The translations under genes were made by a program, and so were the position numbers. A model generated the notes under the pieces. That model had not been told where the DNA came from. It did not search any database and saw only the letters and a program-made list of their open reading frames with translations. A stretch of DNA of 7,667 bases from JABCPE02 sp963521545 (GTDB lineage: Bacteria > Bacteroidota > Bacteroidia > Flavobacteriales > Weeksellaceae). This document shows, in pieces, positions 1 through 6,988 of the stretch. Position 1 is the stretch's first letter; the number at the start of each line of letters is the position of its first letter. Location: contig CAUQVP010000085.1 in the NCBI GenBank assembly GCA_963521545.1, positions 1 through 7,667 on the forward strand. Direction: 5' to 3'.

Positions 1-1293
1 TTAAACAACTTTCACTACGAAATAGTTTTTCTTTCCTTTTTGAAGAAGAAGGAATTTCCCATTGATGAGGTTTTCTTCGCTCGTGATGAAGCTTTCATTT
101 ACTTTGGTTTTGTTCACCGAGATAGAATTTCCTGTAAGTTCTCTCTTGGCTTCGCCTTTTGAGGAGAGGAAACCTGTCTTTTCTGAAAGCAGACTCACGA
201 TATCCGCACCGATGATTTCCTGTTTGCTGACTTCTTTTTGTGGAACGCCGTCAAAAATTTCAAGGAAAGTCTGTTCGTCAAGTTTTTGTAAGTCATCCGA
301 AGTAGAATTTCCGAAAAGAATTTTTGAAGCCTGAATAGCTTTCTCCAATTCTGCTTTTCCATGAACCAAAATAGTAAGTTCTTCGGCTAATTTATTTTGT
401 AAAACTCTTAAATGCGGCGCCTCGCTATGCTGAGCTGTCAGCTGTTCAATTTCTTCTTTTGGAAGCATCGTGAAAATCTTGATATATCGCTCTGCATCAG
501 CATCAGAAGTGTTTATCCAGTATTGATAGAATTTGTAAGGCGAGGTTTTTTCTGGGTCTAGCCAAACATTTCCACCTTCGGATTTTCCAAATTTAGTTCC
601 ATCAGCTTTCGTAATCAGCGGGCAAGTAAGCGCATAAGCTTTTCCTCCTGCGATACGGCGGATAAGCTCTGTTCCAGTGGTGATATTCCCCCATTGGTCA
701 GAGCCACCCATCTGGAGCGTACAGTTTTTTTCTTTGTAGAGATGGAGGAAATCATAGCCTTGAATCAATTGATAAGAAAACTCGGTGAAGGACATTCCGT
801 CTGTGTTTTCATTTGGGTCAAATCGTTTCTTCACGGAGTCTTTTGCCATCATATAATTAACGGTGATGTGCTTACCCACATCGCGAATGAAAGACAGAAA
901 TGAGAAGCCTTTCATCCAATCATAATTATTGACAAGCTCGGCAGCATTAGGAGCATCACTATCAAAATCGAGGAACTTTGAGAGTTGTTTTTTAATCCCT
1001 GTAATGTATTGTGCAAGCATTTCCTCTGTAAGCAGGTTTCTTTCAACGGATTTCCCAGATGGGTCGCCTATCATTCCTGTAGCTCCACCAACTAGAGCAT
1101 AAGGCTTGTGTCCGCAGTTTTGGAAATGGCGAAGCATCATCACTCCTACCAAATGTCCTATGTGTAAAGAGTTGGCTGTAGGGTCAAATCCGATATACGC
1201 CGAACGAAGCCCTTCCATAAGGTGTTCTTCAGTTTCAGGCATTATATCCTGAATCATACCACGCCAACGCAGTTCTTCTACAAAGTTTTTCAT
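1..1293 (-). CDS. tyrS: Tyrosyl-tRNA synthetase (tyrosine--tRNA ligase), complete
   Basis: This cytoplasmic class I aminoacyl-tRNA synthetase charges tRNA-Tyr with tyrosine using ATP. The 430-residue length is normal for bacterial TyrRS. Visible in order: the tyrosine pocket start YIGFDPT (33-39), the HIGH signature (44-47), the tyrosine-binding helix YQLIQGYDF (174-182, with Y174, Q178 and D181), GGSDQWGN (196-203), and the KMSKS-loop equivalent KFGKS (234-238) followed by EGGNVWLDP. A C-terminal S4-like RNA-binding domain covers about 363-425. The first Met (MKNFVEELRWRGM) is kept because TyrRS proteins usually open with a similar EEL-WRG segment; no Shine-Dalgarno is present, as is usual in Bacteroidota. 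The stop codon occupies bases 1-3, so the gene is complete but its terminator lies outside the window. It is divergent from luxS and has a structured leader (see separate entries). The identification is secure. Confidence 0.98.
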   Translation of the reverse strand: MKNFVEELRWRGMIQDIMPETEEHLMEGLRSAYIGFDPTANSLHIGHLVGVMMLRHFQNCGHKPYALVGGATGMIGDPSGKSVERNLLTEEMLAQYITGIKKQLSKFLDFDSDAPNAAELVNNYDWMKGFSFLSFIRDVGKHITVNYMMAKDSVKKRFDPNENTDGMSFTEFSYQLIQGYDFLHLYKEKNCTLQMGGSDQWGNITTGTELIRRIAGGKAYALTCPLITKADGTKFGKSEGGNVWLDPEKTSPYKFYQYWINTSDADAERYIKIFTMLPKEEIEQLTAQHSEAPHLRVLQNKLAEELTILVHGKAELEKAIQASKILFGNSTSDDLQKLDEQTFLEIFDGVPQKEVSKQEIIGADIVSLLSEKTGFLSSKGEAKRELTGNSISVNKTKVNESFITSEENLINGKFLLLQKGKKNYFVVKVV

Positions 1294-1364
1294 TTTTAAT
1301 AAAATTTAAAAATTAGTAATAAATATTCGGAAATTAGTTTTTTCAGCTTTAAAAATAAAAATTC

Positions 1365-1384
1365 ACTCGGATGAAAATCCGAGT
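1365..1384 (-). terminator. Hairpin in the tyrS leader, possible attenuator or terminator
   Basis: A perfect 8-bp inverted repeat (ACTCGGAT / ATCCGAGT) encloses a 4-base loop, read TTTC on the minus strand and GAAA on the plus strand. On the minus strand it is followed by GA and then two T-runs (TTTTTATTTTT, about 1351-1362), giving a plausible intrinsic terminator. The plus strand has no T-run behind it, so the signal is directional toward tyrS. It sits between the likely tyrS promoter and the tyrS start, about 70 bases upstream of the ATG. It would either act as a conditional attenuator or end a short RNA. No known riboswitch or T-box architecture was recognised. Confidence 0.5.
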
Positions 1385-1419
1385 TACTCATGTTCTTCTA
1401 TGATGTGTTTTAAACTCAT
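1384..1419 (-). CDS. Possible 11-residue leader peptide (MSLKHIIEEHE) upstream of tyrS
   Basis: This is a very short open reading frame, ATG to TAA, with 11 codons. It lies about 20 bases downstream of a -7 promoter match at 1440-1447 and on the same strand as tyrS. Its start follows an A-run (ATTAAAAA), resembling the start contexts of the real genes here. The last base of its stop codon is the first base of an 8-bp hairpin (1365-1384), so a ribosome ending translation would cover the hairpin. That geometry is typical of attenuator leader peptides. It contains no tyrosine codon; it has two His, two Ile and four Glu. An ORF of this length can occur by chance, so whether it is translated is uncertain. 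Confidence 0.35.
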   Translation of the reverse strand: MSLKHIIEEHE

Positions 1420-1439
1420 TTTTTAATCTGAAAACAGCA

Positions 1440-1447
1440 CAAAGGTA
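1440..1447 (-). promoter_or_regulatory. Likely tyrS promoter, -7 element TACCTTTG
   Basis: Read on the minus strand this is TACCTTTG, an exact match to the Bacteroidota -7 consensus TAnnTTTG. No clear TTG-type -33 element is found at the usual spacing. It is the only exact match toward tyrS in the intergenic region. If used, it gives a leader of roughly 140 bases carrying the 11-codon reading frame and the hairpin. Confidence 0.5.
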
Positions 1448-1522
1448 AAGAAAATATTTATTTTATTAGAAATATTGTTCAAAAGTTTTTCGGAATCAAG
1501 GCAAAATAATGAATATAAATCT

Positions 1523-1530
1523 TATTTTTG
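1523..1530 (+). promoter_or_regulatory. Likely luxS promoter, -7 element TATTTTTG
   Basis: This is an exact match to TAnnTTTG ending 18 bases before the luxS ATG at 1549. It implies a very short 5' leader (about 10-15 bases), leaving no room for a riboswitch. No convincing -33 TTG element is visible, and the region is T-rich, so a chance match is possible. Confidence 0.4.
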
Positions 1531-1548
1531 TTGTCTAAAATCAATTTT

Positions 1549-2025
1549 ATGGAAAGAATAGCAAGTTTTACCGTAGATCATCTGAAAATGCAGAGAGGAA
1601 TTTTCGTTTCTCGTAAAGATCATGTCGGAAATGAAGTGCTTACTTCGTTTGATATCAGAATGAAAAGACCATATAAAGAGCCTGTTTTGGGGATTGCAGA
1701 GATACACACGATGGAGCATTTAGCGGCTACATGGCTCAGAAACAGCGACTGGAAAGACAAAGTTATCTACTGGGGGCCAATGGGCTGTATGACAGGGAAT
1801 TACCTTATTTTGGCTGGAGATTATGAGTCAAAGGACATTGTGGAGCTTATGACAAGAATGTTTAAATTCATCAGTGAGTTTGAGGGCGATATCCCTGGCG
1901 CATCTGAGGTGGAGTGCGGAAATGTCTACTGCAACAACCTTCTGATGGCAAGATACGAAGCAAAAAAATACTTGGAAGAGGTGCTTCTTAACTTAAAAGA
2001 TGAAAATCTAAACTATCCGCAGTAA
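1549..2025 (+). CDS. luxS: S-ribosylhomocysteine lyase LuxS (AI-2 synthase)
   Basis: LuxS is a cytoplasmic metalloenzyme that cleaves S-ribosylhomocysteine to homocysteine and 4,5-dihydroxy-2,3-pentanedione, the precursor of autoinducer-2. It belongs to the activated methyl cycle, downstream of the Pfs nucleosidase. The 158-residue protein carries the family signatures: SFTVDH (6-11, with S6 and H11), FDIR (34-37, with R37), the metal motif HTMEH (H53, E56, H57), PMGC with catalytic C80, and the third metal ligand C123 in VECGN. The motif IYWGPMGC differs from the IDISPMGC of E. coli and Bacillus, but resembles Clostridium and Bacteroidota LuxS as I recall them. The ATG at 1549 gives the normal family N terminus (MERIASFTVDH). 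An in-frame TTG at 1528 would add seven residues but overlaps the promoter motif. It stands alone: no pfs, metE or metH gene is adjacent. Confidence 0.97.
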   Translation: MERIASFTVDHLKMQRGIFVSRKDHVGNEVLTSFDIRMKRPYKEPVLGIAEIHTMEHLAATWLRNSDWKDKVIYWGPMGCMTGNYLILAGDYESKDIVELMTRMFKFISEFEGDIPGASEVECGNVYCNNLLMARYEAKKYLEEVLLNLKDENLNYPQ

Positions 2026-2053
2026 TGTATTGTTTCAGAGATAGTTGTAATTT

Positions 2054-2089
2054 AAAAATGGTATTTTCTTTTATGAAAATACCATTTTT
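2054..2089. terminator. Bidirectional terminator between luxS and the WG-like gene
   Basis: A perfect 15-bp inverted repeat (2054-2068 and 2075-2089) encloses a 6-base loop, TTTTAT. The stem is AT-rich at its base, so its own A- and T-runs supply the U-tract in both directions; the plus strand continues GTTTT. It begins 29 bases after the luxS stop and ends 4 bases before the stop of the convergent gene, fitting a shared terminator. Confidence 0.9.
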
Positions 2090-2092
2090 GTT

Positions 2093-3049
2093 TTAAGGAG
2101 AAATAAGCTGTAAATCTATACTTTTCCAATATTTTTTGGGCAGGAGTATGGTTTTAGAACGGACATCAGTGTAGAAAAAGAGATACATATTATCATCATT
2201 GTTCCACAGTGTTACGCTGTTTTCATAGCGGGAATTGGAAATGCTAAAACCTGTTCTTTTGAATTGAAAAAACGGAATAGATTCTTCTTTGGAATAATGA
2301 ATGTTGTATATGGCATAGTCGCCATTTCTTTTTGGAAAAATAAAAGGATAGTTTGCTGCAGAAGCGGCAACGCCTACAATTGACTCATTTGGGTCTGTAA
2401 TGCTGATATTTAGCTTTTCTAAATATTCTTTCAGATTATCAAATTCTTTGAAAATAGTATTCGTAGAGGCGATTTTATTCAGGTTGTCATCTAGAAAAAG
2501 TGTAGAATTTTTCTCACTGATGATATAGACCCTGTTCCCTTGTTCCGTTGGATAGCTTTGGATTTCCTTTGGAGCGAGGATTTTTTTCTTTATTTCAAAA
2601 TCTTTTTTAGAAATGAAATCAATCGTTTCTTTACTCGTAAAACCAGTCAGATAATCTCCTTCATCTCTGACTTTGATGTATTTTTTTGGAAGTTTTATTC
2701 TGCTATCCAAATCCAGATTATTCAGAAGAAAGCCATTTCCACTAGAATGAGCATACATATAATCTTTTTTATCAATGCTAATGAGATAAGTATCAATGAG
2801 ATAGTCTATTTTTTCCATTTTCCCAGTCTGTTTATTTGTGATTACAGCGCCTTTGTTTCCATTTAGAACGATGAAAGGCGACTCATTATCAATCAAACGA
2901 GATACCCATTGGTAGGATGGCGACAGGGTTTCGTTTCCATCTTTATCCACGATGCCGTATTGGTTATTCCACCCAAATTCATAGTAATTCTGCTGTGCAT
3001 TTGCGGTCAATGCAAATAGCGAAAGAATAAGAAATAAAAAAGATTTCAT
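2093..3049 (-). CDS. Secreted protein of unknown function with WG-like repeat
   Basis: This 318-residue protein has a clear Sec signal peptide: a positive start (MKS), a hydrophobic stretch (4-15), and a likely signal peptidase I site after ANA at 16-18. There is no lipobox cysteine, so a periplasmic or secreted protein is expected. Residues 29-51 (NQYGIVDKDGNETLSPSYQW and following) resemble one unit of the WG repeat family. A related LPKKY segment occurs twice, at 119-123 (followed by IKVRD) and 303-307 (followed by WKSID), suggesting degenerate repeats of a beta-rich fold. No catalytic motif was recognised. It converges on luxS across a shared terminator and is divergent from hisS. No partner gene is adjacent and its function is unknown. 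The coding call is well supported by the signal peptide, terminator and promoter placement. Confidence 0.85.
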   Translation of the reverse strand: MKSFLFLILSLFALTANAQQNYYEFGWNNQYGIVDKDGNETLSPSYQWVSRLIDNESPFIVLNGNKGAVITNKQTGKMEKIDYLIDTYLISIDKKDYMYAHSSGNGFLLNNLDLDSRIKLPKKYIKVRDEGDYLTGFTSKETIDFISKKDFEIKKKILAPKEIQSYPTEQGNRVYIISEKNSTLFLDDNLNKIASTNTIFKEFDNLKEYLEKLNISITDPNESIVGVAASAANYPFIFPKRNGDYAIYNIHYSKEESIPFFQFKRTGFSISNSRYENSVTLWNNDDNMYLFFYTDVRSKTILLPKKYWKSIDLQLISP

Positions 3050-3071
3050 AATGAAGAGAATTTTATAAAGG

Positions 3072-3079
3072 CAAATTTA
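3072..3079 (-). promoter_or_regulatory. Likely promoter of the WG-like gene, -7 element TAAATTTG
   Basis: Read on the minus strand this is TAAATTTG, an exact match to TAnnTTTG, lying 22 bases upstream of the gene's ATG (3047-3049). No clear -33 TTG is visible. The surroundings are very AT-rich, which raises the odds of a chance match. Confidence 0.4.
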
Positions 3080-3083
3080 TTAA

Positions 3084-3098
3084 ATAAATCTGATTTAT
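3084..3098. promoter_or_regulatory. Possible operator: perfect dyad between two divergent promoters
   Basis: ATAAATC-T-GATTTAT is a perfect 7-bp inverted repeat with a 1-base centre. It lies between the divergent -7 motifs at 3072-3079 and 3114-3121, over the area where both -33 regions would fall. A dimeric regulator bound here could affect both genes. The composition is almost pure A/T, so chance is a real alternative. Confidence 0.25.
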
Positions 3099-3113
3099 AA
3101 GGTTTATTTTTTT

Positions 3114-3121
3114 TACTTTTG
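3114..3121 (+). promoter_or_regulatory. Likely hisS promoter, -7 element TACTTTTG
   Basis: This is an exact TAnnTTTG match 25 bases before the hisS ATG at 3147, implying a leader of roughly 20 bases. No canonical -33 TTG is found at the expected spacing. It probably also drives the downstream E1 gene, which has no such motif of its own. Confidence 0.5.
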
Positions 3122-3146
3122 TCTTTTTATTAAAAGAGCAAATATT

Positions 3147-4499
3147 ATGTCATCAGCGCCAAGTTTAGCAAAAGGAACTCGGGATTTTACGGCACAGGAA
3201 ATTTACAATAGAAGATACATCATCGGTGTTTTGCAGCAGAATTTTGAGCTGTTTGGTTTTCAGCCTTTGGAGACGCCGAGCTTTGAGAATCTTTCTACAC
3301 TTACTGGGAAATACGGAGAAGAGGGAGATAGACTGATTTTCAAGATACTTAATTCGGGAAATTTTACTTCTGATGTGGATGAGGAAACTTGGCAGAATAA
3401 GGATTTCAAAAAACTAACTCCACAGATTTCTGACAAGGCGCTTCGATATGATTTGACCGTACCATTTGCGAGATTTGTAGCTATTAACCATGGAAAACTT
3501 TCATTCCCGTTTAAGAGGTATCAGATTCAGCCCGTTTGGAGAGCAGACCGCCCACAGAAAGGGAGATTTAGAGAGTTTTACCAATGTGATGCGGATGTGG
3601 TAGGTTCAGAAAGTTTATGGCAGGAAGTGGAGCTGGTGCAGTTGTATCTAAAGAGTTTTGCAGAGCTGGGAATTCCTGTGAAAATCTGCATCAATAACCG
3701 AAAAATCCTCTCTGGTCTGGCGGAATATGCGGATATATCAGAGCAGTTGATAGACTTTACGGTTGCTTTGGATAAACTGGATAAAATCGGGAAAGATGGC
3801 GTAATCAAGGAAATGCAGGAAAAGGGAATTTCACAAGAAGCCGTAGAAAAGCTGAACTTCCTATTTGAAGGGCTTTCCATGAAGGATACACTTGCCCTGC
3901 TGAAAGAAAAATTTAAAGGAATAGAAGTTGGCGAAAAGGGAATAGAAGAGCTGGAATTTGTATTGAATAAAGCGCTGGAACTGGGTGTAAATGAGGAGGT
4001 TTTGGTTTTTGATATTACCCTTGCCCGTGGTTTGGACTACTACACAGGAGCGATTTTTGAAGTAAAGGCTCAGGGCGTTCAGATGGGGTCTATCGGCGGC
4101 GGCGGAAGGTATGACAATCTTACGGAGGTTTTCGGTGTGAAGGGAATTTCGGGGATTGGGATTTCATTCGGATTGGATAGAATTTACCTTGTTATGGAGG
4201 AATTGGGGCTTTTTGCTGACAATAAAACGCCTAAAATAGAATACCTTTTTGCAAATTATGGCGATGAAGAGGCAACCGAAGCGATGAAAGTAATCCAAAA
4301 ACTAAGAGCCAAAGGAGTTTCAGCAGAGCTATACCCAGAAAATGCCAAACTGAAAAAACAATTTACCTACGCCGAGAAGAAAGGAATTCCAGAGATAGTT
4401 TTTTATGGAGGTGATGAGATTAAAAACCAACAGGTTACCGTGAAAAACTTGGACAGCGGAGAGCAGAAAACAATAGGTTTGGAGGAGTTTTTGAGATAA
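3147..4499 (+). CDS. hisS: Histidyl-tRNA synthetase (histidine--tRNA ligase)
   Basis: This cytoplasmic class II synthetase charges tRNA-His with histidine. At 450 residues it is slightly longer than the E. coli enzyme. Visible in order: the N-terminal KGTRDF motif (9-14), the GFQPLETPSFE segment typical of motif 1 (37-47), LRYDLTVPFARF (99-110), motif 2 from RYQIQPVWRADRPQKGRFRE (124-143) into FYQCD, the histidine-specific LARGLDYYTG (292-301, with catalytic-type R294), GSIGGGGRYDNL (314-325), and motif 3 GISFGLDRIYLVME (338-351). An anticodon-binding domain follows from about 364 to the end. The histidine-specific motif plus the C-terminal domain argue against the HisZ paralogue. The start matches the family's KGTRDF spacing. 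The gene probably heads a two-gene transcript with the E1 gene 47 bp downstream. Confidence 0.98.
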   Translation: MSSAPSLAKGTRDFTAQEIYNRRYIIGVLQQNFELFGFQPLETPSFENLSTLTGKYGEEGDRLIFKILNSGNFTSDVDEETWQNKDFKKLTPQISDKALRYDLTVPFARFVAINHGKLSFPFKRYQIQPVWRADRPQKGRFREFYQCDADVVGSESLWQEVELVQLYLKSFAELGIPVKICINNRKILSGLAEYADISEQLIDFTVALDKLDKIGKDGVIKEMQEKGISQEAVEKLNFLFEGLSMKDTLALLKEKFKGIEVGEKGIEELEFVLNKALELGVNEEVLVFDITLARGLDYYTGAIFEVKAQGVQMGSIGGGGRYDNLTEVFGVKGISGIGISFGLDRIYLVMEELGLFADNKTPKIEYLFANYGDEEATEAMKVIQKLRAKGVSAELYPENAKLKKQFTYAEKKGIPEIVFYGGDEIKNQQVTVKNLDSGEQKTIGLEEFLR

Positions 4500-4546
4500 A
4501 AAATAAAGTTTAACAAAGATAAAGACAAATAACAAAATAAATAATT

Positions 4547-6973
4547 ATGTCTAATTACATAGAAACAGAACAGGTTTCATTTCAGGATTTTAGAAAGCAA
4601 GTTTTAGATGATTATCGTTTGGGAAGAATTTCCCGCGAGGCAAGTTATTTAACAAGAAAAGAGGTTCTTACAGGAAAGGCAAAATTTGGGATTGTAGGAG
4701 ATGGGAAGGAACTTCCGCAGTTAGCAATGGCAAAGGTTTTCCGTGAGGGAGACTGGCGTTCAGGATATTACCGTGACCAGACTTTTGCAATGGCAGTGGG
4801 CGTTTTGAGCGTGGATGCATTTTTTGCTCAGCTCTATGCAGATACTGATGTGGAGCGCGAACCCGCTTCGGCAGGGAGACAGATGCCGTGCCATTTTGCG
4901 ACTCGTTCTTTGAATGAAGACGGAAGCTGGAAAGATTTGACACAGATTAAAAATATTTCATCCGATATATCGCCTACAGCAGGGCAGATGCCGAGACTTC
5001 TTGGGCTGGCTTTGGCATCTAATGTTTATAAAGAAGTAAAATTCCAAGGCTCTGAAAAATTCTCCCACAATGGGCAGGAAGTGGCTTTTGGGACAATTGG
5101 AGATGCATCTACGGCAGAAGGGCATTTTTGGGAAACTATCAATGCAGCGTGTGCTTTGCAGGTGCCGATGATTATGTCTATATGGGATGACGGCTACGGA
5201 ATTTCTGTTCCTACACACAACCAAAGAGCAAAGGAAGATTTATCTGAAATTTTAACTGGTTTCCAAAGAAAAGAAGGCGACAAACAAGGATGCGAGGTTA
5301 TCCAAGTAAGAGCGTGGGATTATCCAATGCTTTTGGAGGCTTATGCCCGTGCAGAGCAGCTTGCAAGGGAGGAAAGCATACCTGTGATTTTGCATATTAT
5401 AGAAGTTACACAGCCGCAGGGACACTCTACATCTGGTTCTCATGAGAGGTATAAGGATGAGGAGAGAATGAACTTTGAGACAGAGTTTGATTGTCTTAAT
5501 AAATTTAGAGAATGGATTTTAAATTATTCCATCCAAATAGATGGCGAAGAGCAGACACTTTCTTCTGTGGAAGAGCTGGATGAGATAGAAAAAGAAGCGA
5601 AAGCCTTTGTGAGAGAACAGCAGAAGAAGGCTTGGGCGGAATATAGAGCCTCAATAGACCATATCCAAAACCAAGTTTTACCATTGGTAAAACAGTTTGA
5701 AAATCAGCCAGAAGTTGCTGCGTTGTTGGAGAAGTTTTCGGCACTGGTTACAGTAGGCAAAAAGGATATTTTTGCATTGGTGAGAAAGGTGCTTTGGGCT
5801 ACAAGAGAGCAAAATAGCAGCGAGAGACAAAATCTAGTGCAGGTTTATGAAAGAATTTCAGAGAAAGAGGCTGATAATTATTCATCTCATTTGTATAGTG
5901 AATCAGAGAGGAAGGCTGTAAATATTCCAGAAATAAAACCAGTTTTCAGCGAAGATTCTCAGATTTTGGATGGAAGAGTAGTGATCCGTAATAATTTTGA
6001 CAAGATTTTTGAGAAATATCCAGAAACATTAATCTTTGGTGAAGATACAGGAAGCATTGGTGATGTGAACCAAGGACTAGAAGGGATGCAGGAAAAATAC
6101 GGCGAAACCAGAATTGCAGATACAGGAATCCGTGAAGCGACTATTTTAGGGCAGGGTGTTGGTCTGGCAATGAGAGGTTTAAGACCGATAGCAGAAATCC
6201 AGTATTTGGATTATGTTTTATATTGTCTGCAAGGGATGAGCGATGATTTGGCGACTTTACAATACAGAACCAAAGGCGGTCAAAAAGCTCCTGTTATCGT
6301 GAGAACCCGCGGACACCGTTTGGAAGGTGTATGGCATTCAGGGTCGCCTATGGCGGGAATTCTGAATTTGGTAAGAGGAATGATGGTTTTAGTACCGAGA
6401 AACCTTACCCAAGCGGCAGGATTCTATAACATGATGCTGAAGTCTGATGACACAGCACTTATCATAGAACCACTGAACGGATACCGATTGAAAGAGAAAC
6501 AACCAGACAACATCGGTGAATTTACCGTGCCTGTCGGAAAGGTGGAAATCACCAGAGCAGGGAAGGATATTACGCTGGTGACCTACGGTTCTACTTGGAA
6601 AATCGTAACGGAAGCCGTGGAAGAATTAGCAAAACTGGGTATAGATGCTGAGGTGATAGATGTTCAGTCGCTATTGCCGTTTGACCTGTCAGAGGAAATC
6701 AGCGAAAGCGTGAAGAAAACCAATCGTCTGGCAGTAATAGATGAAGATGTAGAAGGCGGAGCTTCGGCGTATATCATGCAGCAGATTTTGGAGAAACAAG
6801 GGGCGTTTAGATACTTAGACAGCAAACCGCTGACCATAGCTGCTAAAAACCACCGACCAGCCTACTCATCGGATGGGGATTATTTCTCTAAGCCATCTGT
6901 GGAAGACATCGTAGAAAAAGTTTATGACCTTTTCCATGAAAGCAACCCAGCGAAATTCCCTAAAATATTATAA
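4547..6973 (+). CDS. Fused alpha/beta 2-oxoacid dehydrogenase E1 component
   Basis: This is a single-chain (808-residue) thiamine-diphosphate-dependent E1 of the branched-chain/pyruvate dehydrogenase type. It would decarboxylate a 2-oxoacid and pass the acyl group to a lipoyl E2. The alpha half (about 35-310) carries the ThDP/Mg site GDASTAEG (185-192) to WDDGYGIS (213-220) and the active-site loop GHSTSGSHERY (292-302). A charged, largely helical linker spans about 311-465. The beta half (about 470-795) has GEDTG (498-502), the ThDP-activating glutamate in GIREAT (E530), RGHRLEGVWHSGSP (588-601, with H597) and the C-terminal transketolase-like domain VTYGSTWKIV (678-687) onward. The usual NN ending the ThDP motif is DD here. 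No E2 or E3 gene is nearby. The substrate (branched-chain oxoacids or pyruvate) cannot be read from sequence. The 47-bp gap after hisS lacks a promoter motif. Confidence 0.93.
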   Translation: MSNYIETEQVSFQDFRKQVLDDYRLGRISREASYLTRKEVLTGKAKFGIVGDGKELPQLAMAKVFREGDWRSGYYRDQTFAMAVGVLSVDAFFAQLYADTDVEREPASAGRQMPCHFATRSLNEDGSWKDLTQIKNISSDISPTAGQMPRLLGLALASNVYKEVKFQGSEKFSHNGQEVAFGTIGDASTAEGHFWETINAACALQVPMIMSIWDDGYGISVPTHNQRAKEDLSEILTGFQRKEGDKQGCEVIQVRAWDYPMLLEAYARAEQLAREESIPVILHIIEVTQPQGHSTSGSHERYKDEERMNFETEFDCLNKFREWILNYSIQIDGEEQTLSSVEELDEIEKEAKAFVREQQKKAWAEYRASIDHIQNQVLPLVKQFENQPEVAALLEKFSALVTVGKKDIFALVRKVLWATREQNSSERQNLVQVYERISEKEADNYSSHLYSESERKAVNIPEIKPVFSEDSQILDGRVVIRNNFDKIFEKYPETLIFGEDTGSIGDVNQGLEGMQEKYGETRIADTGIREATILGQGVGLAMRGLRPIAEIQYLDYVLYCLQGMSDDLATLQYRTKGGQKAPVIVRTRGHRLEGVWHSGSPMAGILNLVRGMMVLVPRNLTQAAGFYNMMLKSDDTALIIEPLNGYRLKEKQPDNIGEFTVPVGKVEITRAGKDITLVTYGSTWKIVTEAVEELAKLGIDAEVIDVQSLLPFDLSEEISESVKKTNRLAVIDEDVEGGASAYIMQQILEKQGAFRYLDSKPLTIAAKNHRPAYSSDGDYFSKPSVEDIVEKVYDLFHESNPAKFPKIL

Positions 6974-6988
6974 ATTTAAAGCAAAATG

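Noticed and set aside
1294..1440. T-box or other known riboswitch in the tyrS leader
   Set aside because: No T-box sequence, specifier-loop layout or other recognisable riboswitch core is present; only a single short hairpin is seen.
1528..1548. TTG start giving LuxS seven extra N-terminal residues
   Set aside because: LuxS proteins start close to the SFTVDH motif; the ATG at 1549 gives this exactly, and the TTG lies inside the likely promoter motif.
2540..2866. 108-codon plus-strand reading frame opposite the WG-like gene
   Set aside because: It is antisense to a gene with a clear signal peptide and good promoter and terminator placement; its Phe/Ile-rich product is what an antisense frame in AT-rich DNA yields.
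3147..4499. HisZ-type regulatory paralogue instead of a true HisRS
   Set aside because: The LARGLDYYTG motif and the C-terminal anticodon-binding domain are both present; HisZ lacks the latter.
4500..4546. Separate promoter for the E1 gene
   Set aside because: The 47-bp gap contains A-rich sequence but no TAnnTTTG match and no terminator hairpin, so read-through from hisS is the simpler view.
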